Shown in pieces: positions 7,918 to 15,741 of a stretch of 64,000 bases of DNA (the first letter of the stretch is position 1; every line of letters begins with the position of its first letter). Below the pieces are notes generated by a model. The model made no database searches. It was not told the DNA's origin and saw only the letters and a list, made by a program, of their open reading frames with translations. The translations under genes were made by a program, and so were the position numbers. Source of the stretch: UBA5239 sp040394635 (GTDB taxonomy: Bacteria > Verrucomicrobiota > Lentisphaeria > Victivallales > Victivallaceae); contig JBEBRW010000007.1 in NCBI GenBank assembly GCA_040394635.1, positions 1 to 64,000 of the forward strand, written 5' to 3'.

Positions 7918-8859
7918 ATGGTGAAATTAATCTGCATCTGTGGTTTACTGGTGGCGGCGCTCCTGGCGAATGCCGCGGAGCTGACGCGCGATGAAGTCAT
8001 CCGCAAGCTGGCGGAACTGCGTGAATCCAAGGGGCCCCCGCCTATATCGAACTCGGTACGCTGCTATAATGCGGATAGCCCCCGCCTGCTGCTTCGGAAG
8101 TTTACCTGTTCGAAATGCGGCGAAGAGACCTACCACAGCGCCTGGGAAGACGGTTCAGCGCTGGATTTGCTGGCTTATGCCCGTGCCTCATACCCGGAAT
8201 TGCGGAAACTGTGCAGCAATATTGTGCTGGACGACACCGACTTCTGTTCGGAATGCAACCCGGACAAGCGGATATTTCAGGAAAAACTGTATTTCACCGG
8301 GCTCCCTGAAGATATGGACTATAAGTGGAATGGCCTCAAAGTCAAGTTGACCAAAGACATCAAAATCCGGATGATTCTCTCCGGCGATATAGAAACCTGG
8401 ATATTATTTCCGGAATTCTGGGTCGAAGTAAATCACAAAAGACAAAAGGGCGAACAGAAGTGCGATGTCCGGATCGGCCCCGGTAAAGAGTACCGGAAGA
8501 TCGGCGAAGTAAACTGTCGACAGCCGGTACTGAATCCACAATACGAAACAATGGAAGAATTCTCAAAGGGCTGGCGGGTAATTCTCCGTGTTTCCAGTGA
8601 TATACCGATACCGGAAAATGCGGAACTGCCTCCCCCTCCGTACACGAAATGGCACGTCACCTTCAACGGCAAAACACACTCCGTGCCGGTGAAATACGCG
8701 GATACTGAGCTGCTGATCGCATTTTTCAGCGGCAAAGATATTTACGTGATGAACTACTACGGTATCGAAAGAGCGGTCAAAGGGAACCATGAAAGGATTG
8801 CCGAAATCCTGTTGAACCAGCCGCCCGCACCCAAACCAAGAAGGCCTATTCGCCCTTGA
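7918..8859 (+). CDS. Secreted four-cysteine protein of unknown function, copy 2
   Basis: A 313-residue paralogue of the preceding gene, starting 4 bases after its stop. The cysteines are again at 64, 67, 110 and 113, and many blocks are shared (LVAALLANAAELTRDE, CNPDKR, RIGPGKEYRK against RTGPGKEYRK, IPIPENA, LLIAF-SGKD, EILLNQPP). The signal-peptide DNA is nearly identical between the two copies, including a 38-base exact stretch (7949-7986 against 7009-7046), while the rest has diverged. This indicates tandem duplication with later conversion or selection on the leader. Its 3' end overlaps the convergent methyltransferase gene by 14 bases. Function unknown. Confidence 0.8.
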   Translation: MVKLICICGLLVAALLANAAELTRDEVIRKLAELRESKGPPPISNSVRCYNADSPRLLLRKFTCSKCGEETYHSAWEDGSALDLLAYARASYPELRKLCSNIVLDDTDFCSECNPDKRIFQEKLYFTGLPEDMDYKWNGLKVKLTKDIKIRMILSGDIETWILFPEFWVEVNHKRQKGEQKCDVRIGPGKEYRKIGEVNCRQPVLNPQYETMEEFSKGWRVILRVSSDIPIPENAELPPPPYTKWHVTFNGKTHSVPVKYADTELLIAFFSGKDIYVMNYYGIERAVKGNHERIAEILLNQPPAPKPRRPIRP

Positions 8860-9568
8860 TTGCGCCAAAGGCGGCGAAGCAGGAATTTTTGTGCAGGAGA
8901 TCCGTGGTCGCGAAGCCCACCTTTTTCAGCAGTTCGAGCTGATAGGTCACCGGGCGCGGCGAGTCTTCTTTTTCGATGTAAGCGAAAACTTTGTCGCGGT
9001 ATTCCGCGCCGCCGAGGCCGGAGAGGTATTCGCCATAGCGTCGCCACATCAGCTCCTGAATGACCGGCGATTCGTGGCTGACCAGGTCGGTGATCCACAC
9101 CGAGCCGCCGGGTTTCAACAGGTCGTAAATCCGTTTAAAGGCCGCTTCCCAGTCGGCGTCGTCGCGCAGGTGGTGCAGCACGGCCGCCGCCAGGATCACG
9201 TCATAGGATTCATTCGCCAGCGGCGCGGTACGGAAATCGGACTGAATCGCCGCCGCCTTGCCGGTGGTCGCCGGCTGAACGCGCTCCACGGCGCGCTTGA
9301 GCATGGGTTCGCTCAGGTCAAGGAGGTCGCAGTCGGCGTCCGGCACCAGTTCCAGCAGTTTGAGCGTGTTGTTGCCCGCGCCGCAGCCGATGTCGAGAAT
9401 GCGCCGGATCGGTTTGGTGGCGTGAAACGCCGCCTGGGTAATCAGCTCCATGGCCAGCGGCGCGTCGATGGTCGCAGTCTGCCCGGTTTCCAGATTGGAG
9501 AAACGCTCGACGTCTTTGTCGAAACGCTCCCGGATATCATCCAGCGTGGCTTTGTTGGAGTAGTCCAC
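8846..9568 (-). CDS. Class I SAM-dependent methyltransferase
   Basis: A 240-residue methyltransferase with motif I ILDIGCGAGNNTLKLLE near residues 57-72, an acidic strand end (CDLLDLSE), AAAVLHHLRDD in the motif IV/V region and LLKPGGSVWITDLVSHES in motif VI. The start is a GTG lying one base after the stop of the phenylacetate-CoA ligase-like gene, which indicates translational coupling. The acceptor is unknown; the coupling suggests a small aromatic or carboxylic acid metabolite, but that is inference only. Confidence 0.88.
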   Translation of the reverse strand: MDYSNKATLDDIRERFDKDVERFSNLETGQTATIDAPLAMELITQAAFHATKPIRRILDIGCGAGNNTLKLLELVPDADCDLLDLSEPMLKRAVERVQPATTGKAAAIQSDFRTAPLANESYDVILAAAVLHHLRDDADWEAAFKRIYDLLKPGGSVWITDLVSHESPVIQELMWRRYGEYLSGLGGAEYRDKVFAYIEKEDSPRPVTYQLELLKKVGFATTDLLHKNSCFAAFGAIKGE

Positions 9569-9569
9569 G

Positions 9570-10895
9570 TCAGCGCTCGCGGCGGTCGATCACGCGCTTG
9601 GCTTTGCCTTCGCTGCGCTGGATGGTCTGCGGGGCCACCAGTTTGACCCTGACGCGCAGCCCGATCACGTGTTCGATGGACGACGAAATCTCATGCTGCA
9701 GCTTTTCCAGCTCGCGGATCTGGTCGTTGAACATCTTGTCGGTGACTTCCACGTCGACTTCGATCTGGTCGAGGCCGTGCTCGGTGAAAAGAATGATATT
9801 GTAATGCGGCTGGGTGCCTTCCACCGCCAGCAGCGCGGATTCGATCTGCGACGGGAAAACGTTGACCCCGCGGATGATCATCATGTCGTCCGTACGGCTG
9901 CTGATGCGCTGGATGCGACGGATGGTACGGCCGCATTCGCACTTGCCGGGCAGGATGCAGGAAATGTCGCGCGTCCGGTAGCGGACCAGCGGCATGCCGG
10001 TTTTGTTGATGGTGGTGAAAACCAGTTCGCCGGGGGTGCCGTCCGGCAGCACTTCGCAGGTGTCGGGATCGATGATTTCCGGATAGAAGTTGTCCTCGAA
10101 GACGTGCAGACCTTCGCCGCCTTTGCAGCTGATGGCCACGCCCGGGCCGGAGATTTCCGAAAGTCCGTAAATATCATGCGCGGCGATACCGCTGCCTTCT
10201 TCGATATGACGGCGCATTTCCTGCGTCCACGGCTCGGCGCCGAAAATACCGACGCGCAGCGGCAGTTTCTTGATATCGATGCCTGCCTCGGCGGCCTTTT
10301 CCATCAGGTACGTGAAGTAACTGGGGGTACAGCAGATGGCGGTAACGCCGAAATCCTGCATGACCATGAGCTGGCGCTGAGTGTTGCCGGACGAAGTCGG
10401 GACCACGGTGGCCCCCAGGAACTCGCCGCCGTAATGTGCACCGAGCCCGCCGGTGAAAAGTCCGTAACCGTAGGAAACCTGGATCACGTCTTCCCTGCTC
10501 AGCCCGCAAATCGCCATGCTGCGCCCCATCGACTCGGTCCAGACGTCGAGGTCATGCTGGGTGTAGGCCACCACGATCGGCTTGCCGGTGGTGCCGCTGG
10601 AGGCATGGAGACGGACAATTTCATTCATCGGCGCGGCGCACAGTCCGAAGGGATACGTGTCGCGCAGGTCAAATTTGGTGGAAAACGGCAATTTGGCGAT
10701 GTCTTCGAGTTTCTTCACGTCGCCGGGTTTCATTTTCCGCTCGTCCATGCGTTCGCGGAAGAGTTTGACATGATCGTAACAACGCTGCACCGTCTTTTGC
10801 AGGCGGTCGAGCTGGAGTTCACGCAGATAACCCGTTTCCAGGTAATCCTTGACGCTGATATCGTCATTTGCCGTAGTAGTATTCAGTTTTGACAT
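9570..10895 (-). CDS. Phenylacetate-CoA ligase family enzyme
   Basis: A 441-residue AMP-forming acyl-CoA ligase of the PaaK type. It has the adenylate motif HASSGTTGKPIVVAYT, the PaaK-typical YGYGLFTGGLGAHYG and GAEPWTQEMR segments, YGLSEISGPGVAISC, and a C-terminal domain beginning MIIRGVNVFPSQIE. The reaction is aryl acid + ATP + CoA to aryl-CoA + AMP + PPi. The start at 10895 is preferred over a longer frame because AGGTGG lies just upstream. No paa degradation genes are near, so the enzyme may serve indoleacetate/phenylacetate assimilation or salvage as PaaK does in anaerobic gut bacteria. It forms a two-gene operon with the methyltransferase. Confidence 0.92.
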   Translation of the reverse strand: MSKLNTTTANDDISVKDYLETGYLRELQLDRLQKTVQRCYDHVKLFRERMDERKMKPGDVKKLEDIAKLPFSTKFDLRDTYPFGLCAAPMNEIVRLHASSGTTGKPIVVAYTQHDLDVWTESMGRSMAICGLSREDVIQVSYGYGLFTGGLGAHYGGEFLGATVVPTSSGNTQRQLMVMQDFGVTAICCTPSYFTYLMEKAAEAGIDIKKLPLRVGIFGAEPWTQEMRRHIEEGSGIAAHDIYGLSEISGPGVAISCKGGEGLHVFEDNFYPEIIDPDTCEVLPDGTPGELVFTTINKTGMPLVRYRTRDISCILPGKCECGRTIRRIQRISSRTDDMMIIRGVNVFPSQIESALLAVEGTQPHYNIILFTEHGLDQIEVDVEVTDKMFNDQIRELEKLQHEISSSIEHVIGLRVRVKLVAPQTIQRSEGKAKRVIDRRER

Positions 10896-11003
10896 ATGTT
10901 TTTCCACCTGTTGAAAATACAAAATAGAAAGTAATGTACCATAGGTCAAATAAATTTTCAACTCTTTTTTTTGAATAAATATTTAAATATTACAAAAAAA
11001 ATA

Positions 11004-11032
11004 TTGACATTTAAGGAATGGCACAGTATATT
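11004..11032 (+). promoter_or_regulatory. Sigma-70 promoter of the primary sigma factor gene
   Basis: TTGACA at 11004-11009 and TATATT at 11027-11032 are 17 bases apart. Transcription would start near 11039, leaving a leader of about 57 bases. No Shine-Dalgarno sequence is visible before the ATG at 11096, unlike most genes here. Confidence 0.75.
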
Positions 11033-11095
11033 ATTTAGTTTAATGGACTTAATGTTCTTGGCAAGTGGTATTAAAACATAGAGTTTATATAATCG

Positions 11096-13186
11096 ATGGC
11101 AAAACAGCAAGTAAAACCGGTCGTTTCGAAGGCAAAAAACAAAACTGCAGCTGTGACCAAGGGTGCTTCCGCAAAGAAAGCAGCCCCGAAGGCCGCACCT
11201 GCCAAAGTTTCCGCCAAACCCGCAGTGAAGAACGCTTCTCCCGCCAAGGCCGTTCCGGCCAAAAAGGCTGTACCGGCCCCTCCGGCGAAGAAAGTCGAAA
11301 CCAGAAAAGCGGAAGTGAAAAAGCCCGCTCCGGCGAAAAGCATTGCGCCTGCCAGGAAAGCCGCTCCTGCAAAGAAGGTTGAACCCAAGAAAAACGTTTC
11401 AACCAGCAAATCGTCCCCTGCGAAAAAAGCCGTCCCGGCAAAGAAAGCATCTCCTCCGCCGAAAAAGGTGGAAGTGAAGAAGGCCGCCCCGGCCGCCAAG
11501 CCCGTTCCGGCAAAGAAAGCAGTCCCGGCGAAAAAAGCGGAAGTGAAGAAAGCCATTCCGGCAAAAAAAGTGGAAGTGAAGAAAGCGGTTTCGGTCAAAA
11601 AAGCTGAAGTGAAGAAAACCGCTCCTGCCAAAAAGCCTGTTTCAGTTAAGAAAGTAGAAGTGAAAAAGCCTGTTGACATATCAAAGAAAACCGTTTCACC
11701 GAAAAAAGGCGAAGTGAAGAAAGCCGCAGCCCCGGTTAAAAAGGCTGCCGCTCCCGTGAAAAAGGTGGAACCGAAGAAAGCCGCAGCCCCGGCCCCCAAG
11801 GCCGCTCCGGTCAAAAAAGCCGAAGTGAAAAAGGCTGCGCCTCCGAAAAAAGCCGAAGTAAAGAAAACCGCGGCCCCGGCCAAAAAAGCCGAGGTCAAGA
11901 AAGCTGCGCCCACGAAAAAAGCGGAAGTGAAAAAAGTCGAACCGAAAAAGGCCGTCCCGGTGAAACCCGTGAAAGCCGAAAAAGCTCCGGTCAAAAAAGC
12001 CGCAGTCAAGGTCGAAGAACCCAAAGCCGCGAAAAAGGGCAAAAAGGAAGTCCAGCTTGCACAGCCGGATAAATCCTTCAAAGGCAAGAAGAAAAAGATC
12101 CTCGAAAAAGAGGTCATTATTTTTGAAGAAGACGATGACAGCGTTGGCGGCATCGGTTTCGACAACTTAGAAGAATTTGAGGTTCCGCTGGACCTGCCCG
12201 AGGAAAAACCGCGCGGCAAGAAAGGCAAAGGCAAGGCGGCAGCCGCCCCCGCCGAGGAAGAAGAAGCCCCGGCCAAGCGCACGAAAGTCCGCAAAAAGGA
12301 CATCGAAACCGCCGAAGCCAAGGACGATAAAGGCGACGCCGGTGCCGGACCGAAAAACGACACCATGAAGACCTATATGCACGATATCGGTCAGATATCG
12401 CTGGTCTCCAAACGTGAAGAAGTCGAACTGGCCGCCCAGATCCATAGCGATGACCGCTATGCGCACGAAGAGGCCCGTTCCACGCTGATCATGGCGAACC
12501 TGCGTCTGGTGGTGAAAATCGCCCACGACTTCAAGGGCCTGGGCCTGCCGCTCCTCGACCTGATTTCCGAAGGGAACATCGGTCTGATGCGCGCAGTGGA
12601 AAAATTCGACCCCGCCAAGGGCGCCAAATTCAGCTCGTACGCGGCATGGTGGATCAAACAGTCGATGCGCCGCGCACTGGCCAACCAGAGCCGGACCATC
12701 CGTATCCCGGTGCAGTCCGCGGGCAAGATCAACAAGATCAAGTCGGTGCGAATGAAGCTGGCCGAAGAACTCGGCCGCGAGCCGACCGATGCGGAAATCG
12801 CCGGCAGCCTCGATTTCAGCGAAAGAACCGTGGCCGGGCTGCGCCTGGCGGACCTGCGGACCTTTTCGCTGCACGATCCGATCCAGCAGGGTGAGGACGG
12901 CGAATTCCAGGATATCATCCCGGACCGCCGCGCAGTAACCCCGGACCAAATCATGGCCGACGTGGAATCGGTGCGCCGTCTGCTCTCGCTGCTCGAAGAG
13001 CTCGACGAACGTGAAAAAATGATCCTGAAAATGCGTTTCGGGCTGGAAAACAACCGTCCGAAGACGCTTGAAGAAGTGAGCCAGGAAATCGGGCGTACCC
13101 GCGAGCGTGTCCGCCAGATCCAGAATCAGGCTCTGACCAAATTGAAATCATTGCTGGCTGATGAAGCCGGTTTCGCCACGGATTAA
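11096..13186 (+). CDS. rpoD: Primary RNA polymerase sigma factor with long Lys/Ala/Pro-rich N-terminal extension
   Basis: A 696-residue protein. Residues about 420-696 are a complete sigma-70 core: region 1.2 (MKTYMHDIGQISLVSKREEV), region 2 (NLRLVVKIAHDF, LLDLISEGNIGLMRAVEKFD, SSYAAWWIKQSMRRAL), region 3 and region 4 (EEVSQEIGRTRERVRQIQNQ). Residues 1 to about 318 are a low-complexity tract of AEVKKAAP-like repeats resembling histone H1 or Hc1 tails. It is followed by a mixed acidic segment (IIFEEDDDS, EEEEAP) in the place of region 1.1. The tract is in one open frame with the core, so it is not an assembly fusion. Its role is unknown. The frame has no visible Shine-Dalgarno site. rpsU follows 46 bases downstream. 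Confidence 0.93.
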   Translation: MAKQQVKPVVSKAKNKTAAVTKGASAKKAAPKAAPAKVSAKPAVKNASPAKAVPAKKAVPAPPAKKVETRKAEVKKPAPAKSIAPARKAAPAKKVEPKKNVSTSKSSPAKKAVPAKKASPPPKKVEVKKAAPAAKPVPAKKAVPAKKAEVKKAIPAKKVEVKKAVSVKKAEVKKTAPAKKPVSVKKVEVKKPVDISKKTVSPKKGEVKKAAAPVKKAAAPVKKVEPKKAAAPAPKAAPVKKAEVKKAAPPKKAEVKKTAAPAKKAEVKKAAPTKKAEVKKVEPKKAVPVKPVKAEKAPVKKAAVKVEEPKAAKKGKKEVQLAQPDKSFKGKKKKILEKEVIIFEEDDDSVGGIGFDNLEEFEVPLDLPEEKPRGKKGKGKAAAAPAEEEEAPAKRTKVRKKDIETAEAKDDKGDAGAGPKNDTMKTYMHDIGQISLVSKREEVELAAQIHSDDRYAHEEARSTLIMANLRLVVKIAHDFKGLGLPLLDLISEGNIGLMRAVEKFDPAKGAKFSSYAAWWIKQSMRRALANQSRTIRIPVQSAGKINKIKSVRMKLAEELGREPTDAEIAGSLDFSERTVAGLRLADLRTFSLHDPIQQGEDGEFQDIIPDRRAVTPDQIMADVESVRRLLSLLEELDEREKMILKMRFGLENNRPKTLEEVSQEIGRTRERVRQIQNQALTKLKSLLADEAGFATD

Positions 13187-13232
13187 ACCGTATGAATAAG
13201 AATTTAACTGTCCGGAAAAGGGGGTGAATGCT

Positions 13233-13397
13233 ATGGATACTGAAGTCCGCGTAAAGAAGGGCGAAGCGATTGATCGCGCGTTGCGTCGGCTGAAGAAGAA
13301 ACTCGACAAGGAAGGAACCTTGAAAGAGCTTCGGAATCGCAGACATTATGAGAAGCCCAGCGAGGTAAAGCGGAAAGCTGCCCAGCGTCGCCACTGA
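13233..13397 (+). CDS. rpsU: 30S ribosomal protein S21
   Basis: A 54-residue basic protein beginning MDTEVRVKKGEAIDRALRRL and ending EVKRKAAQRRH, a close match to bacterial S21 in length and sequence. It joins the small subunit near the anti-Shine-Dalgarno end of 16S rRNA and helps start translation. A strong ribosome site (GGGGGTG) lies 7 bases before the ATG. It follows the sigma factor gene directly; rpsU and rpoD are linked in many bacteria, though usually with rpsU first. A rho-independent terminator lies 20 bases past its stop. Confidence 0.96.
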   Translation: MDTEVRVKKGEAIDRALRRLKKKLDKEGTLKELRNRRHYEKPSEVKRKAAQRRH

Positions 13398-13417
13398 TTC
13401 ATAATAGATGATTCATT

Positions 13418-13446
13418 AAAGCGGGTCCATTCGGCCCGCTTTTTTT
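13418..13446 (+). terminator. Rho-independent terminator after rpsU
   Basis: AAAGCGGG (13418-13425) pairs with CCCGCTTT (13435-13442) over a 9-base loop, and the 3' arm runs into seven T bases. It ends the sigma factor-rpsU transcript. Confidence 0.92.
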
Positions 13447-13513
13447 ATTTCTTTTTTTGACCGCAAATTGCACAAAAAAGAAACCCGCCACCCGTAAATA
13501 TTAATGTCAAATA

Positions 13514-13529
13514 ATCTTGCTGGCAAGAT
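13514..13529. promoter_or_regulatory. Dyad ATCTTGC-TG-GCAAGAT, possible operator
   Basis: A perfect 7-base inverted repeat with a 2-base centre, 100 bases before the 13630 gene. A TATAAT at 13582-13587 may be that gene's -10 box, with only a weak -35 match. The dyad could be an upstream regulator site; no T-run follows it. Confidence 0.4.
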
Positions 13530-13629
13530 ATATTTACATGAAAGTTAAAGATAAAACCATTCCAAATTCAGCAAAAAAGCGTATAATATTATCAACAGAC
13601 AGTCCAACTAAAAATCTGAGGATAATATC

Positions 13630-15741
13630 ATGCCGAATCTTGAGAGCCGTGCCTATACCAACCTGATGCTCCCGTGGCTGAAAGTGCTGCCGGACTTCCT
13701 GCGCACTTCGGAGTACAACCCCGAACTGACTTACTACGGCACCGGCGAAAGCGCCAGCTGGCCCATCCAGAGCAATTGCAACTTGTTCGCCGCGCTGGCG
13801 GTGCTCGGTACCGACCCGGCGCTCCCGGAGGCACAGCGCCTCGAATGCCGCGAGACCGCACTGAAACTGCTGCGTTATACCATGTCCACGCACGTGAGCG
13901 GCAGCGACCTGGCCTCGGACGGTAAACAGTGGGGCTGCCACTGGATCAGCGTGCTGGGGCTGGAACGCATGGCGCACGGTGTGAATGCCATTCGCGGCTA
14001 CCTGACCGCAGATGACCGGCAGAACCTGCGGCGCATGCTCCTGACCGAGGCCGATTTCCTGCTGGAGAAATACGAGATCGTCGCCAGCATGTACGAGCCC
14101 GGCAACAAGCCCGAATCGAATATCTGGAACGGCGGTTTCCTGATGCGCGCCGCGCTCGATTATCCCGATGCGCCGAACGCCGGGCGTTATCTGGAAAAAG
14201 CCACGCGGTTCATGCTGAACGGCATTTCCTACCCCACCGACGCCGAATGCGGCACGGTGTTCAACGGCAAAAAAGTGCGCGACTGGCACATCGCCCCGAA
14301 CTTCACCGCCAACTTTTCGCTCGACCACCACGGCTACCTGAATGTCGGCTATATGGTGATCTGCCTCTCCAACCTGGCGATGCTGCATTTCAATTTCAAG
14401 GAGCGCGGCCAGCAGGCGCCGCCGGAGCTCTACTGGCACCTCGAGGAACTGTGGAAACTGGTCAAGAAACTGACCTTTGACGACGGACGGCTGCTGCGCA
14501 TCGGCGGCGACACCCGCTCGCGCTATACCTACTGCCAGAACTACGCGATCCCGGCGTGGCTGCTGGCCGCCGATCTCTTCGGCGACGCCGACGCGGTCGA
14601 ATTCGAACGCCGCTGGCTGGAACAGGTCCGCACCGAGGCCGCACATGCCGGCGACGGCAGTTTCTACTCGCGCCGGCTGGCCAATATCCGCGACAAGAGT
14701 TATTTCTACTTCACCCGCCTCGAATCGGACATGATCCTCTGCCTCTCCTACGGCGCATACTGGCGGCGCAAATTCGACCTGGGCGCGACCGGAACCGAGC
14801 CCCGCGAATTCACCTGGCAGGACGAATACCACGGCGCCACCGTGCTCCGTGAACCGGGCGCGATCCGCTCCTGGGTCTGGCACGGCGGACAGGGGGCCAC
14901 CGCCATCTGCGTGCCGCCGCACCGCAGCGACATGGCCGAATGGCAATGCAACCTGCGCGGCGAAATCCGGACGGTCGCCAACCAGTTCCCGGTCTACGGC
15001 CCGCACGAACACCAGCTTTTCGCCGGCGGCTTCCTGAACAGCGGCGAGTGTGAGTGGCGCCAGCTGGCCCAGCTCGGCGAGGGCGAAGGCGAATACCATT
15101 ACGCCCGCCAGCAGACCGTTTGCGCGGCGTTGCCGGACGGCAAAACGATGCTGGTCATGGACTACGCCGTCATCACCAAGGAAGTCACACTGCAGCTGAT
15201 CAAAGGGCTGTGCCTGAAGATGCCGAACGACCTTTTCAACGGTTCCAAACGGCACTATCAAGGCAATGATTTCGATGAAGTCCTGCCGGGCAACCCCGGC
15301 CGAGACGACTCGCGGACCATCGATTCCGACTACCTGATCATTGACGGCGAATTGAGCGTGCAGAACGTCTACGGCAGCAGCAAGCTGACACTTTACCGGC
15401 CCGCCGAGCCGCAGATCATCATTCGCAAGCAATATGGCCCGTGGCTGCATTCATTGTACGCCGACGAAGTCTGCAGCGTTTTCACGCCGGGACTCAAGCG
15501 CTACCGCCCCGGCGCGGTGGTCATCGACTGCGGCGCCGCCGTGATGGTCGGCAACCGTCCGGGGCAGGCAAAGCGGGTCAAATCCGGCATGGAATACGCT
15601 ACCCCGGACGGCGCGAAATACCTGCTGACTGCCAGCTTCGACGGCGGCGATTTACCGGAAGTACCGGGCACGCTGATCGCCCAAACCACCCGCGCCGCGC
15701 TCTGGCTGCTCTCCCCCGCTATTTCCAGCTGCCGGCGTTGA
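13630..15741 (+). CDS. Unidentified 703-residue protein, possibly an alpha/alpha-toroid polysaccharide lyase or hydrolase
   Basis: I do not recognise the family with confidence. The first 380 residues are helix-rich with repeated aromatic and charged segments (GKQWGCHWISVLGLERMAHG, WNGGFLMRAALDYPD, HIAPNFTANFSLDHHGYLN), as in alpha/alpha-toroid enzymes. The remainder is beta-rich (EFTWQDEYHGATVLREPGAI and later), a layout shared with heparinase II/III-type lyases. There is no signal peptide, so it is probably cytoplasmic and would act on oligosaccharides after uptake. GAGGATAATATC precedes the ATG. The 3' end overlaps the convergent iron-sulfur gene by 23 bases. It is monocistronic as far as visible. 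Confidence 0.7.
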   Translation: MPNLESRAYTNLMLPWLKVLPDFLRTSEYNPELTYYGTGESASWPIQSNCNLFAALAVLGTDPALPEAQRLECRETALKLLRYTMSTHVSGSDLASDGKQWGCHWISVLGLERMAHGVNAIRGYLTADDRQNLRRMLLTEADFLLEKYEIVASMYEPGNKPESNIWNGGFLMRAALDYPDAPNAGRYLEKATRFMLNGISYPTDAECGTVFNGKKVRDWHIAPNFTANFSLDHHGYLNVGYMVICLSNLAMLHFNFKERGQQAPPELYWHLEELWKLVKKLTFDDGRLLRIGGDTRSRYTYCQNYAIPAWLLAADLFGDADAVEFERRWLEQVRTEAAHAGDGSFYSRRLANIRDKSYFYFTRLESDMILCLSYGAYWRRKFDLGATGTEPREFTWQDEYHGATVLREPGAIRSWVWHGGQGATAICVPPHRSDMAEWQCNLRGEIRTVANQFPVYGPHEHQLFAGGFLNSGECEWRQLAQLGEGEGEYHYARQQTVCAALPDGKTMLVMDYAVITKEVTLQLIKGLCLKMPNDLFNGSKRHYQGNDFDEVLPGNPGRDDSRTIDSDYLIIDGELSVQNVYGSSKLTLYRPAEPQIIIRKQYGPWLHSLYADEVCSVFTPGLKRYRPGAVVIDCGAAVMVGNRPGQAKRVKSGMEYATPDGAKYLLTASFDGGDLPEVPGTLIAQTTRAALWLLSPAISSCRR

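Noticed and set aside
11071..12366. 431-residue minus-strand frame opposite the sigma factor extension
   Set aside because: It is a shadow of the Lys/Ala repeat tract (AAG and GCC codons read backwards give Phe and Gly/Ala-rich sequence). The plus strand continues into an intact sigma core.
12365..13186. Internal ATG that could start a short sigma factor of about 274 residues
   Set aside because: No clear ribosome site or promoter is seen there, and the long frame is fully open from a good upstream promoter. Kept only as a refutation test.
13534..15450. 638-residue minus-strand frame opposite the 13630 gene
   Set aside because: Composition and lack of a ribosome site point to a shadow caused by strong third-position GC bias; the plus-strand frame has a good ribosome site and coherent protein features.
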